Source: an uncultured Planctomycetales bacterium
GTDB taxonomy: Bacteria; Planctomycetota; Planctomycetia; Pirellulales; Thermoguttaceae
Assembly (NCBI GenBank): GCA_937889015.1
Contig: CALARR010000170.1
Coordinates: 1 to 38,989, forward strand
DNA: 38,989 nt
Direction of reading: 5' to 3'
Both the position numbers and the translations under genes were made by a program. Shown here in pieces: positions 17,324 through 25,962 of the stretch. The notes under the pieces were generated by a model. That model did no database searches, was not told the DNA's origin, and saw only the letters and a program-made list of their open reading frames with translations. Position 1 is the stretch's first letter; each line of letters begins with the position of its first letter.

Positions 17324-17486
17324 CCACGCCGCTGGGAAAGCAGCCGTAGCGGGGTGCCGGGTGTCTGAATTCTGCAGACGTGCAAACGAAGCGGAGCCCC
17401 AGTCTCTGGACCGACCCCAGCCGGGATGGTATGGTGGGTTTCGCCTGCCGATCGTCTGATCCCCTCCCCCCTGGTACTTGCCCGCC

Positions 17487-20400
17487 ATGAACCGCCCCGT
17501 CTCTCTGCCGTTGTATGCGTGTTGCGCTTTGTTGTTTTGCGGGACGGCCACCTTGGCCGTGACTCCACAGGGCATTGTCTTCGAGGCCGAATTCATTTCC
17601 GAGCCGGCCGGGGCTTGGCTCCGTGACCGCACGACAGCCGACCACTGGAATCTATGGACCAGGGAGGAAAGTATCGAGAAGAAACGTTCGGCCGGGGCCG
17701 TGCTTGCGTCGCCGCCGGTGAAGGCCGATCGCGCCCGCCCGGAAGAGGGTGCCCCACCGCTGCACAGTGTGGTTCGCGGCCTGAAGCCGGGGCTGTACCA
17801 GGTCTATGTCAGCGCGCCCGGCCGGCCCTTGGCCTACAGCCTGGATGGCAAACAGTGGCAGCGCTATGCCGGCAGCGAGTTGAACCTCGGTCAGCGGCAG
17901 ATTGGTTCCGAGCCGTTCGAAATCTGGATCGATGATCGCTTCGCCTCACCGGAAAATAACCCTGGGCCGGCATACTACGACTACCTGAGATTTGTGCCTG
18001 TGCCGCAGTGCTCGGAGAATGTGCGACGGGAAGAGGCATTCAGTGGCTTGGAGCGTTGGCTCAACTCGGGCAATCGCGGATTCGGGGTCTTCATCGGTGA
18101 TTTGGAGCTTGCCGGCTTCACACGCGATGCGAATGGTGGCCGGCTGCGAGCCTGCAATGCTGGCGATTCCTTCACCTACCACGTCAAGACTCCGAGCCGC
18201 TTCTGGCCGGCCCTGGCCATGACGGATGCTGCCACCGCGATGGAAGAACTGTCGGTTGCCGTCAACGGCCGCGAAGTGGGGCGCATTGCCGCCACCGGCG
18301 CGGAAGATGAGCCGGTTTTGTTCTGCTTCACACAACCGCTGGATCTGGCCATTGGCGATCGTTTGAGTTTTACGAACGTGTGCGAGAGCGGTTGCCGTGT
18401 GGATAAGCTGCTCCTCGCCACGATGCCGATCGTCCTGCCCGAGCCGAAGTGCGAGCATCTTACCGCTTGGTCAGAGACATCCAGCCGAGCCGATCTGTGC
18501 TGGATCACCAGCCGTTTCATGGAAACCGGACAGGTCGAGTATGGGATTGATGGCTTTCAGTGCAAGACAGCGCCTAGCGACTATCACGGTCGAAACCACC
18601 GCGTACAACTCACGGGGCTGGATCCGGCGAAGCACTACCAGGCCCGGATTGTGAGCAAGCACGCCGGGCGGCCAATCGTTTCCGAGACAATTCGCTTTCA
18701 GGCCGCGCCACCGACGCCACCGGTCACCACGCCCGAAACGATCCCGCTCACGGTAGCCGAGCCGACCGAGCAGGCGCGTTCTGCCTGGCCGGCCACAATC
18801 GGCATGCCTTTTGGCCGCGGCCGGCTGGCTCGGGTTGAAGACCTGCGTTTGTTTGATCCGCAAGGCAAGCCGGTGCCGTTGCAGGCCGAGATGTTCTCAC
18901 GCTGGCCCGATGGTAGCGTGAAGTGGGCCGTACTGAGCTTTTTGGCCGACAGTGCCTCCAAGGTGGACGCCTATCGACTGCAATCCAAGCCCGATTGGCC
19001 ACAGTCGGCTCCCGGCACACCGCTGTTGACGCTCTACGACAAGCCCGAAGGTTGGACGCTGATTGCTGGTGGAAGCGGTATCGAGATCAGCAAGCAGCGC
19101 AGCTTTCCGCTGGGTGGGTTGGAGGTGGTTGATGGCCAAGGAACTGTGTTGACCTGCGGGCCAGCCGGTCCTGAGAGTTTCGCTGTCGAGAGTAACGGAC
19201 CAGTTCGGGCCGTAGTGAAGTGGGCGGGCCCCCTGGTCGGACCGCAGGGCCCTGCGGGTTGGTCATACCTGGTGCGACTGGATCTCTGGAAGGGCAAGCT
19301 CCAGGGTTGGGATATCTCGGTTAGCAGCGACAAGGCTCCGCGGACCTTCCGCACGTTGCGATCCATTGGCTTGCTGGGACCCACGCTACAGGGCCAGGTC
19401 CTGGCGTCGTTGGAAGACCTGCCGCTTACGCCGCTTTCCGGCCGAGGCCTCTCGTTGCTGCAGGATCGCGACGATCACTTCACACTGCAGACACCCTCAG
19501 CCACGCAGCAGGGCCAACGCGCCACGGGCGTGGCCCTGCTGCAGACCGATCGCCAACGTATGGCCGTTTACGTACCGCATTTCTGGGAGGCCTATCCGCA
19601 CGGTCTGACGATCTCGCCGGATGGGCTGCGTGTGCAATTGCTGCCGGCACTGCCCTCAGACGCCTATGGCGATCCGGCTAGCCGCAAGCTGTTCTGCAAA
19701 CTCTACGCCTGGTCTGAGAATGGCCAGTATCGCGTCAGCGGCGGTCAATTGATTCGTCGTCAGGTGTGGATCAAGTCTGACCCAGTCGCGAAGCCGGCCC
19801 AGCTTGCGGCTTGGATCGCTCAGCCCCTCTTGCCCCAGGCCGCGCCGGAGTATCTCTGCGCCACTGGTGTGCTGGGTCGGGAGATTCGTACGCAATCCGA
19901 GGGGCTGTGGGGCCGGTACGAGAAGTATTACGAGACAGGCTTCCAGAACAGCCTGGCTGACCGCGAGAAGCAGCGATCGTTTGGCTGGATGCACTTCGGC
20001 GATTGGTTTGGCGAGCGAGTGCTCAATTACGGCAATAGCGAATACGACATGGCGTGGTCCACGGGGGTGCAGTGGATGCGCAGCGGCGACCGCCGCTACT
20101 TTTTCCGAGGCCTGGAGATGGCCCGGCATGTCAGCAGCGTCGATACACTACACGGTCCGGCCGTGCGTGATCTCAACGGTCTGGTCTATGAGCACAGCTT
20201 CAACCACGTGGGGGTGCCGCTGAACCCAGATCAGCTTCGCGCGTTGGCCCCTGGTGACAAGTTATTAGAGGCTTATCTGGAGCTTTACGGCGGCAGCATG
20301 CTCCGCGGGGCCATCGATCGACAGGGGCACGTTTTCCAGGAAGGAAACTGGCTCTTCGCGGCCCTGACCGGCGATCGTTTTCTCCGCGACGTGGCTGAGC

Positions 20401-21035
20401 GGGCCTGCACCAATCAGGCTGAAAAGCTCACACCGCGGTTCGACTTCAGTATCGAGCGAACCGCCGCTTGGCCGTTGATCAACGCCGTGACAGCCTACCG
20501 CTTCAGCGGGAACCCGTACTACCTCAACGCTGCCCGGCTCATCATCGATCGTGTGCTGGAACGCCAGGACCCAGTCACGGGCGGTTGGCCACACTGGCCG
20601 CCACTAAGCGAGGTGGACAACCTGCCGACCTACGGCGGTAAGGCATTTGCCGTAGGCGTACTCTCCTTTGGGATCCTCCGGTACCTGGACGAGGAGCCGC
20701 TCGATCGTCCCGACGTCCGGCGAATGGTAGTGCGAGGCGCCGATTGGCTGATGAACGAAAGTTGGGTTCCCGGCCAGGGCTTCCGTTACATCACCAACTG
20801 CGCGAAGTACCGCAACTCGGGTAAACGTGGTGCTACGTGCCTGCTGAACAGCGAATTCGTCGCCGCCGCCTATGAGTTCACGAACGACCCCAAGTATGCC
20901 GCCTTCTGGCGGGAGATGGTTGGCGACCAACTGAGTCGCCCTGCGGAGGGCATGGGCAAGGGATTCACGATGAGTACCCGGCAGACAGTCTTCGGCCTGG
21001 ATCGGGCTGCACGGCAGGGAATTGCCGAGGAATGA
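17487..21035 (+). CDS. Very large secreted PcRGLX/YetA-like protein, putative polysaccharide lyase
   Basis: From ATG 17487 the product has 1182 residues and a signal peptide (about 1-25). About 28-170 is a carbohydrate-binding-like beta sandwich (FEAEFISEPAGAWLRD to YYDYLRFVP). About 175-310 is a second beta module. About 318-410 is an Fn3-like module of the purple-acid-phosphatase N-terminal kind (ADLCWITSRFMETGQVEYG). About 415-510 matches the PcRGLX/YetA N-terminal RIFT barrel (IGMPFGRGRLARVEDLRLFD, PDGSVKWAVLSF). A central beta sandwich follows, and about 780-1165 is an alpha/alpha toroid rich in Trp, Tyr and His (FGWMHFGDWFGERV, YEHSFNHVGVP). PcRGLX is an exo-rhamnogalacturonan lyase (family PL26). 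Distant planctomycete relatives may attack other acidic glycans. Catalytic residues were not assigned by eye. TTG 17478 is an alternative start. No sulfatase or transporter is adjacent. Confidence 0.75.
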   Translation: MNRPVSLPLYACCALLFCGTATLAVTPQGIVFEAEFISEPAGAWLRDRTTADHWNLWTREESIEKKRSAGAVLASPPVKADRARPEEGAPPLHSVVRGLKPGLYQVYVSAPGRPLAYSLDGKQWQRYAGSELNLGQRQIGSEPFEIWIDDRFASPENNPGPAYYDYLRFVPVPQCSENVRREEAFSGLERWLNSGNRGFGVFIGDLELAGFTRDANGGRLRACNAGDSFTYHVKTPSRFWPALAMTDAATAMEELSVAVNGREVGRIAATGAEDEPVLFCFTQPLDLAIGDRLSFTNVCESGCRVDKLLLATMPIVLPEPKCEHLTAWSETSSRADLCWITSRFMETGQVEYGIDGFQCKTAPSDYHGRNHRVQLTGLDPAKHYQARIVSKHAGRPIVSETIRFQAAPPTPPVTTPETIPLTVAEPTEQARSAWPATIGMPFGRGRLARVEDLRLFDPQGKPVPLQAEMFSRWPDGSVKWAVLSFLADSASKVDAYRLQSKPDWPQSAPGTPLLTLYDKPEGWTLIAGGSGIEISKQRSFPLGGLEVVDGQGTVLTCGPAGPESFAVESNGPVRAVVKWAGPLVGPQGPAGWSYLVRLDLWKGKLQGWDISVSSDKAPRTFRTLRSIGLLGPTLQGQVLASLEDLPLTPLSGRGLSLLQDRDDHFTLQTPSATQQGQRATGVALLQTDRQRMAVYVPHFWEAYPHGLTISPDGLRVQLLPALPSDAYGDPASRKLFCKLYAWSENGQYRVSGGQLIRRQVWIKSDPVAKPAQLAAWIAQPLLPQAAPEYLCATGVLGREIRTQSEGLWGRYEKYYETGFQNSLADREKQRSFGWMHFGDWFGERVLNYGNSEYDMAWSTGVQWMRSGDRRYFFRGLEMARHVSSVDTLHGPAVRDLNGLVYEHSFNHVGVPLNPDQLRALAPGDKLLEAYLELYGGSMLRGAIDRQGHVFQEGNWLFAALTGDRFLRDVAERACTNQAEKLTPRFDFSIERTAAWPLINAVTAYRFSGNPYYLNAARLIIDRVLERQDPVTGGWPHWPPLSEVDNLPTYGGKAFAVGVLSFGILRYLDEEPLDRPDVRRMVVRGADWLMNESWVPGQGFRYITNCAKYRNSGKRGATCLLNSEFVAAAYEFTNDPKYAAFWREMVGDQLSRPAEGMGKGFTMSTRQTVFGLDRAARQGIAEE

Positions 21036-21337
21036 GCGGTCGCGACGGGGGAAGGCAGTGTGCGCCGAGTGCCATTGCGACGGATTCAATCCGACTTGTC
21101 GCCGGTACTGAAGGGGGCGCGATCTCCTCCGCAGCCATCATCGTGCGGGCTGCTGGCCTGCTCTCTCCTTGCCGATTCCTCTTGGCGAGCGTTAGCCGGA
21201 TTGCTATAGTCCGCCTCGCACTTCTCTCCGCCGGTAGATTGCGAGTATAGGTAGCTGGAGTAGGATGGGCTGTGTACGACTGCTGGCGGTCGACGGGTGG
21301 CCTCCTCAATTGAGTTTGTCAGCGAGCCGTAGATCCC
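21036..21337. other. Intergenic stretch containing a promoter
   Basis: No credible gene on either strand. The promoter at 21182-21210 lies inside, leaving a leader of about 120 bases before the HEAT lipoprotein start. No terminator with a T-run is seen after the lyase gene. Confidence 0.5.
21182..21210 (+). promoter_or_regulatory. Sigma70-type promoter with extended -10
   Basis: TTGGCG (21182-21187), a 17-base spacer and TATAGT (21205-21210), preceded by TGC. The extended -10 and exact spacing make this one of the better promoters in the window. It would serve the HEAT-repeat gene at 21338. Confidence 0.55.
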
Positions 21338-22027
21338 ATGCAAGCTGCTTATTCCAGAGGTTCTTGGGTCGTTGTGTGCCTGTTGGCGCTCGGGGTTGGC
21401 TGCTCGGGAACCGGCAAGGGTTTGAATCCGTTTGCCAAGAAACCGCCTCCGGACCCTCGGGGGTTGTTGTCTCCGTCCGAACAGGTGGTGATGCTTCAGA
21501 AGATGGCGAAGGATGCGCCTTCGCGCTCGCCCGATGATCAGCAGCGACTCTCAGGGATGCTGGTACAGCTAATTCAAAAAGAGGGTGACCCACTGCTGCG
21601 GGCTGAAATCCTGCGAACTCTGCGAGCCTTTCCGACTACCACAGCCGAGGCGGCCCTGCGGGAGGCCTTGAAAGATCCTGACTCGGAGGTCCGGGTCCAG
21701 GCGTGCGAGTTGTTGTCGAAGAAGCTCGATTCGCCGGCCGTCACCGCGCTGTGCGAAGCGCTAAATGGCGACGTAGATCACGATGTACGGCTCGCCGCGG
21801 CTCGGGCTCTGGCCGAGACCAGGGATCCGACCGCTGTCCGGGCCCTGGGGGTGGCATTGGACGACCCCGATCCGGCCATGCAGTATCGTGCCGTAGCCTC
21901 TCTGCAGAAAGTCACAGGCCAGGATCTAGGCAACGATGTCTCACGATGGCGGCTCTATGTCAAGGGTGAGTCCTTGCCTCACGCAGAACCCACGTCGATT
22001 GCCGACCGACTGCGGCAAATGTTCTAG
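21338..22027 (+). CDS. HEAT-repeat lipoprotein
   Basis: A 229-residue protein starting with ATG. The first 22 residues form a signal peptide ending in a lipobox-like LGVGC (Cys22), so the mature protein is probably lipid anchored. A short Pro/Lys-rich spacer follows. About 55-205 contains four or so HEAT repeats (PLLRAEILRTLRAFP; PDSEVRVQACELLSKK; HDVRLAAARALAETRD; PAMQYRAVASLQKVTG). HEAT repeats give a curved binding surface; the partner is unknown. The lipobox is imperfect at -3 (Gly). It is a monocistronic gene with its own promoter. Confidence 0.8.
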   Translation: MQAAYSRGSWVVVCLLALGVGCSGTGKGLNPFAKKPPPDPRGLLSPSEQVVMLQKMAKDAPSRSPDDQQRLSGMLVQLIQKEGDPLLRAEILRTLRAFPTTTAEAALREALKDPDSEVRVQACELLSKKLDSPAVTALCEALNGDVDHDVRLAAARALAETRDPTAVRALGVALDDPDPAMQYRAVASLQKVTGQDLGNDVSRWRLYVKGESLPHAEPTSIADRLRQMF

Positions 22028-22244
22028 GCAATTCTGGGCGGGAAACGTGGTTGTTGGGATCTGAGGCACCGCCGCGCTGCTGGCGATGCACGTCTGCTGA
22101 CGCCGCTCCCGTTCTCGGGGTCTGCGTTGCCGTCAAGTGCTGCGTGACCGTAATTCGATTAGCTGTAGCGTTCAAACCTCGTCTTCCACGGATCTCTGTC
22201 TTGCTGATGGCTCCCGCCGACCAATAGGATGTCGGGAGGCAGGA

Positions 22245-22267
22245 ATCCCGATGATCGCCATCGGGAT
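22245..22267. repeat. Perfect 9-bp inverted repeat upstream of the diadenylate cyclase gene
   Basis: ATCCCGATG (22245-22253) and CATCGGGAT (22259-22267) are separated by 5 bases. A further TCGGGA at 22232-22237 could pair with the left arm (22246-22251), so two exclusive hairpins are possible. No T-run follows. It could be an operator palindrome or an RNA structure after the lipoprotein gene. Confidence 0.5.
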
Positions 22268-22387
22268 ACTGGCAGCAGAGGGCCCTGCAAATTGTGGGTG
22301 ACTGTCCTTCGCTGTGTACAATAGGCGAGGGCCGTCCACGATCGGAGCTGGAATGCGATATTGTGACAAGATGTCGGGCGGTTGGCG

Positions 22388-22416
22388 TTGCTTGGTGGCG
22401 GGGAAAGCCGTACTAT
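22388..22416 (+). promoter_or_regulatory. Putative promoter of the diadenylate cyclase gene
   Basis: TTGCTT (22388-22393), a 17-base spacer and TACTAT (22411-22416). Initiation near 22423 leaves about 20 bases before ATG 22444, which supports that start. Confidence 0.45.
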
Positions 22417-22443
22417 AGTCTCTGCCCCTGGGAGCCGAATACG

Positions 22444-23463
22444 ATGCAGGCACTGCGCTTCAATGAGCAATTCGTCGGACTTCTCGGCACGACGCTGCAG
22501 TTGGTGCGATCTCTGGAGGCTGACGCAGTAATCCTGCTCCTGGAGGACGTCATCGACTGGCAGCGGCTCAAAGGTATGTCGCAGAGCATCTTTGGTCAGT
22601 CTGGGCGGCCAGTCGAATCCGGGCAACCCAACACTCCAGGAGCCAGTTCCCGAAAGCCGGTAGGAGAGATTAAGGTCGTTGTCGCGGCGGATGCTGCAGC
22701 CAAGCTGGTTGGCGCCAAAGAGAGCGGCCTATCGACGGTGCTCATCAGTTCGGCGGAGGCACCGGTCTACGAGCGGATTACCCGCGCTCTTCTGGAGGCG
22801 GTGGCTGACGACATTCTTCTGCCCGGCTCGACGATTGTTGCCCTTTACAGCGGGTTCGAGGCCGGAGCTATGGACTCGATCAGCGTCATCGAGTTGGACG
22901 AACATCTCAACCGGTTGAGCGGTCGCGACTTGCGGCAGCTTGAGACCCGCGTGCCGCTAGATACCTTGAAGACCGTGGTCGATCTGGCTGTAGAGATCGG
23001 CCGAGAAGGTCGGGAAGGCAAGCCGGTGGGCACGATCTTCGTCGTCGGCGACACACGCAAGGTCATGGCCTGCAGTCGCCCGGTCGGTTTTGACCCTGTG
23101 CGGGGCTATGGCCGCAAGGAACGCAATCTGAATGACCCACGCGTTCGGGAAGGGATCAAGGAAATCGCCCAGATGGATGGCGCGATCATCGTTTCTGGCG
23201 ACGGCACCGTAGAAGCCGCCTGCCGTTACTTGGATTCCTCGGCCGCCAATATCACGCTATCCAAGGGGCTCGGGGCTCGACATTGGGCGGCCGCAGCCAT
23301 CAGCAAGGCCACCAATGCGGTGACCATCACCGTCAGCCAGTCCAACGGCACGGTGCGAATCTTTCAGGATGGCGAGGTCGTATTGCGGATCGAGCCTTTT
23401 GAACGGCGGCCCATGGTGTGGCGGGAATTCGACTATGAATCTCCCGCGGGGGCGGACGGGTAG
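22444..23463 (+). CDS. Cytosolic diadenylate cyclase (DisA_N/DAC domain), DacZ-like layout
   Basis: From ATG 22444 the product has 339 residues and no membrane helix. About 75-190 is an alpha/beta domain (IKVVVAADAAAKLVGAKE, then STIVALYSGFEAGAMDSISVI) resembling the pyruvate-kinase-C-terminal-like domain that precedes the cyclase in archaeal DacZ. About 195-325 is the DAC domain, which condenses two ATP into c-di-AMP. The DGA motif is intact (Asp245-Gly246-Ala247). The usual RHR motif reads Arg279-His280-Trp281. CdaA, CdaS and DisA layouts are all different: CdaA has membrane helices and DisA has a C-terminal DNA-binding domain, and neither is present. The product would set c-di-AMP level for osmotic or envelope control. 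The start is supported by the promoter at 22388-22416. It converges with the next gene. Confidence 0.8.
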   Translation: MQALRFNEQFVGLLGTTLQLVRSLEADAVILLLEDVIDWQRLKGMSQSIFGQSGRPVESGQPNTPGASSRKPVGEIKVVVAADAAAKLVGAKESGLSTVLISSAEAPVYERITRALLEAVADDILLPGSTIVALYSGFEAGAMDSISVIELDEHLNRLSGRDLRQLETRVPLDTLKTVVDLAVEIGREGREGKPVGTIFVVGDTRKVMACSRPVGFDPVRGYGRKERNLNDPRVREGIKEIAQMDGAIIVSGDGTVEAACRYLDSSAANITLSKGLGARHWAAAAISKATNAVTITVSQSNGTVRIFQDGEVVLRIEPFERRPMVWREFDYESPAGADG

Positions 23464-23497
23464 GGCTGCGGAGTGGCCTCCGTGGCAATGCTACCGC

Positions 23498-24115
23498 TTA
23501 GGACGCTTCGGGACGTTCCAGGATCAGGCTCAGTTTGAAGTGCCGATAAGGCTCGTTCTGCTTGAGCACCTCGGCTGCCTGCATTTGAAGCACGCTTTTC
23601 GGTCTGCCGTTGGGCACAGGGGCTTCCCAAATGAACAGGCCCGGATCATTGACGATCCGTCGCGCGAAGTGGAATTGACTCGTGAGGAGGGAGACTAGTT
23701 TCTGGGGGTTTCCGGTCGTGCCATAGAAGGCAATTCGTTGAAGTTGTTGTTGCGGGTTGAAGAAGTAGGTCAGTGACCCGGCAAGGTCAGCCTGGTCTGT
23801 GCCGGTGACCAATGTGACTCGATATCCCTGGAGTTGGAGTTGACCCATACCGGTTGAAACCCGCGGCCAACGGTGTACCACCCAGGTCGGCGAGATGTCA
23901 AAGCGGAATATTTCAGCTAGATGCGTTACGGCGGGACCTTCCAGGGGAAGATCGGGACCCAACTTATTTCCCGCCTCTCCGCCTGTGGATACGACCGGCT
24001 TGCTGACGGTCTTGACCGGTTTCGTGGCCAAGAATGCGTTGGCGTTGTGGTAGGCGATCGGAGCGCCGGCAGCCACTGCCAGTCCCAAGGCGCTAAGGGC
24101 AATAGTGCGAAACAT
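23498..24115 (-). CDS. DUF6690-like exported or membrane-anchored protein
   Basis: From ATG 24115 the product has 205 residues. The N-terminus (MFRTIALSALGLAVAAGAPIAY) is one hydrophobic segment, either an uncleaved anchor or a signal peptide. A low-complexity spacer rich in Lys, Pro and Val follows to about 60. The C-terminal domain (about 65-200) starts at FRFDISPTWVVHRWPRVST and has alternating strands (GYRVTLVTG; LTYFFNPQQQLQRIAFYG). It resembles a planctomycete family named DUF6690, which has no known function. ATG 24115 was chosen over 24205 because it places the hydrophobic segment at the N-terminus. It is convergent with the cyclase gene and divergent from the methyltransferase. Confidence 0.6.
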   Translation of the reverse strand: MFRTIALSALGLAVAAGAPIAYHNANAFLATKPVKTVSKPVVSTGGEAGNKLGPDLPLEGPAVTHLAEIFRFDISPTWVVHRWPRVSTGMGQLQLQGYRVTLVTGTDQADLAGSLTYFFNPQQQLQRIAFYGTTGNPQKLVSLLTSQFHFARRIVNDPGLFIWEAPVPNGRPKSVLQMQAAEVLKQNEPYRHFKLSLILERPEAS

Positions 24116-24317
24116 CCTGCAGAGTCCTTGTCCAGAGGCCGGTTCTCCTTCGCTTCGAATCGGCATGCGGCCCGGGCGGGCTTCGCATCGACTGCCGGCT
24201 ACCACGCAGTTTGCCCAGGCCGCACGACAGGCGATCCGACTTGAAATGCGGTCCGGCTTCAGTTAGGAAAGAGAAGACGTATCGATCAGATTCACCGTCC
24301 ATGCGGTTTACAGCGAC

Positions 24318-25523
24318 TTGGCCGAACTTGATGATTATCGCTGGCTGATTGCCGAGGGCGCTCCTTGGCTGGTCGAGGTGGCGCAAAGCGATCAGCCCCT
24401 GACCGCCCTGGCTACCCGACTGCGTCGCAGTCTCTCGGTCAGTCGGGTACACTTGCTGCTAGAACAAGTCGAGTTGCGTCGGCGGGCTCGGGCCAAGTTC
24501 CATTTGGCCGATAGGATGTTCTTTGCCGCCAAAGGGCTGGAGCAGGCCACCGACGAGTTGATCGCGACCTACAAGGCCAGCCGGTTCCCGGCAGGGTGCC
24601 CCATCGCCGACGTGTGCTGCGGTATCGGCGGCGACCTTCTAGGCCTGGCTCAACGGGGGGCTGTCTGCGGGATCGAACGTGATCCGGTGACGGCCCTCTT
24701 GGCTCAGGCCAACCTCGGCGCAATTGCCAAGGAGGCAGGGCAGAAGGGCTGGTTGGTGTTGGGTGACGCCCTGCACTGGCCGATTTGCCACTCGATCGCC
24801 TGGCACATCGACCCGGATCGTCGTCCAGAGGGCCGCCGCACAACGCGCGTGGATCTGCACGATCCACCTGTGGAAGACTTGCGGCGGCTCTTGAAGTCTG
24901 GACCGCATGGAGCCGTCAAACTGGCTCCAGGCAGCCAGCCACCTTGGGACTGGCCCGAGCAAGCCGAACTGGAATGGATCAGCCGCGACCGGCAATGCCG
25001 GCAATTGGTCGCGTGGTTCGGATCGTTAGCTGCACATCCAGGCAGCAGTCGTGCCACACGTGTCCGAAGTGGTCCGGTCGGATCAGCATGTCCGCCCGTG
25101 GCTACGCTCGTGGCGCAGCAAGTCCTGCGGCCAAGCATCGCCGTGCGATTGGGCCAGTATGTGTACGATCCTGACCCGGCGGTCCTGGCTGCGGACCTGC
25201 TGGGATCGTTGGCCGATCGTTGTGGTTTGGAAGCGACGGGCCGCCGGGGCGGGTATCTCACGGGCGATCGAGCGGTCGACGACCCGCTAGCAGACGGCTT
25301 CGAGGTTCTGGAGGTGATGCCGTTTGACGTGAAACGCCTGCGACGGCATTTGGTTGAACGTAACATCGGTCGGTTAGAGATCAAGAAGCGGAACGTGGAC
25401 TGCGACGTGGAGCGACTGCGCCACCGGCTATCGTTGCGGGGAGATGAGGGAGGCGTCTTGATCGTGGCCCCACTGGCTACGGGAATCACAGCCATCATCG
25501 CCCGGCGGATGAAGCAGACGTAA
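24318..25523 (+). CDS. Class I SAM-dependent methyltransferase with THUMP-like C-terminal domain
   Basis: A 401-residue cytosolic protein. About 45-240 is a Rossmann-type methyltransferase with motif I at Asp98-Asp106 (DVCCGIGGD), an acidic residue at the end of strand 2 (GIERDP), and a DPDRRPEGRRTTR region that is the family's equivalent of the catalytic loop. About 320-400 matches the THUMP-like domain (FEVLEVMPFDVKRLRRHL, GRLEIKKRNVD, ATGITAIIARR), which in relatives helps bind RNA. The substrate is probably an RNA, but the methylated base is not known. TTG 24318 is the only plausible start: the ATG at 24301 is in another frame, and an in-frame stop lies at 24264. It converges with csrA, 47 bases apart. 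Confidence 0.8.
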   Translation: MAELDDYRWLIAEGAPWLVEVAQSDQPLTALATRLRRSLSVSRVHLLLEQVELRRRARAKFHLADRMFFAAKGLEQATDELIATYKASRFPAGCPIADVCCGIGGDLLGLAQRGAVCGIERDPVTALLAQANLGAIAKEAGQKGWLVLGDALHWPICHSIAWHIDPDRRPEGRRTTRVDLHDPPVEDLRRLLKSGPHGAVKLAPGSQPPWDWPEQAELEWISRDRQCRQLVAWFGSLAAHPGSSRATRVRSGPVGSACPPVATLVAQQVLRPSIAVRLGQYVYDPDPAVLAADLLGSLADRCGLEATGRRGGYLTGDRAVDDPLADGFEVLEVMPFDVKRLRRHLVERNIGRLEIKKRNVDCDVERLRHRLSLRGDEGGVLIVAPLATGITAIIARRMKQT

Positions 25524-25570
25524 TCCGGCGTAGTTCGCCGTCCTGCCATCGCGGATTGCCGTAACTTGTG

Positions 25571-25765
25571 CTATGCGCAGTCGACGCAGTGCAAGGCCGG
25601 TGGAGCGAGGGCGATTTGGCGTGCGACCTCCTGTCGGTGAATGGGCACTTCGGCAGGGCTTGTGAACCCCAATTTGACTCGCCCGCCTTGAATTCCCAGC
25701 ACGGTTACCGTGATGTCGCGTCCGATGACAATCTGCTCGCCGTTCTTGCGTGTGAGCACCAGCAT
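25571..25765 (-). CDS. csrA: Carbon storage regulator CsrA
   Basis: From ATG 25765 the product has 64 residues and opens with the canonical MLVLTRKNGEQIVIG. It continues with DITVTVLGIQGGRVKLGF and the APAEVPIHR-type motif (here SPAEVPIHRQEV), all signatures of CsrA. CsrA dimers bind GGA motifs in mRNA leaders and block or stabilise translation. The key C-terminal-strand Arg (IHRQEV) is present. GGAGGG precedes the ATG by seven bases. The frame is open upstream to 25891, but the family start and the Shine-Dalgarno sequence fix the ATG at 25765. No fliW or flagellar gene lies nearby, although csrA is often linked to them. A GGA element overlapping its own ribosome site suggests autoregulation. 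Confidence 0.95.
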   Translation of the reverse strand: MLVLTRKNGEQIVIGRDITVTVLGIQGGRVKLGFTSPAEVPIHRQEVARQIALAPPALHCVDCA

Positions 25766-25771
25766 GTGTCG

Positions 25772-25782
25772 ACCCTCCATGT
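25772..25782 (-). promoter_or_regulatory. Shine-Dalgarno of csrA overlapping a CsrA-type GGA site
   Basis: The minus strand reads ACATGGAGGGT. It matches the CsrA-site core ACAnGGAnG and at the same time supplies the GGAGGG Shine-Dalgarno sequence. Binding by CsrA would block its own translation, as is known in other bacteria. Confidence 0.45.
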
Positions 25783-25866
25783 TGATCGCAGACCAGAAGT
25801 GTTCTTCTTGTTCAAGTACGCACAAACCGCGGGATTGGTTTCGTGCGACATGGGTGAATTTAACAT

Positions 25867-25894
25867 GTATTATGCCTGGTGAAAATGGCAATAA
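25867..25894 (-). promoter_or_regulatory. Putative csrA promoter
   Basis: In an AT-rich patch the minus strand has TTATTG (25894-25889), 16 bases and TAATAC (25872-25867). The leader would be about 95 bases. Boxes are moderate and identified by eye. Confidence 0.3.
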
Positions 25895-25962
25895 ATGATC
25901 AGTCGAGGGAAGGGGTCGTCATGGTGTTGCCCAGTTTAGCTGGGTAGCCTGGTTGCTGAGCC

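Larger units (their letters stand above)
22028..22443. other. Intergenic stretch with inverted repeats and promoter
   Basis: No gene. It contains a cluster of inverted repeats (22232-22267), a second possible -10 (TACAAT at 22317-22322) and the better promoter at 22388-22416 upstream of the diadenylate cyclase gene. In-frame codons upstream of ATG 22444 are translatable back to 22294 but precede that promoter. Confidence 0.5.

Noticed and set aside
25920..25962. CCCAG/CTGGG hairpin after the FtsX gene as a terminator
   Set aside because: Stem is only about 5 bp and there is no T-run.
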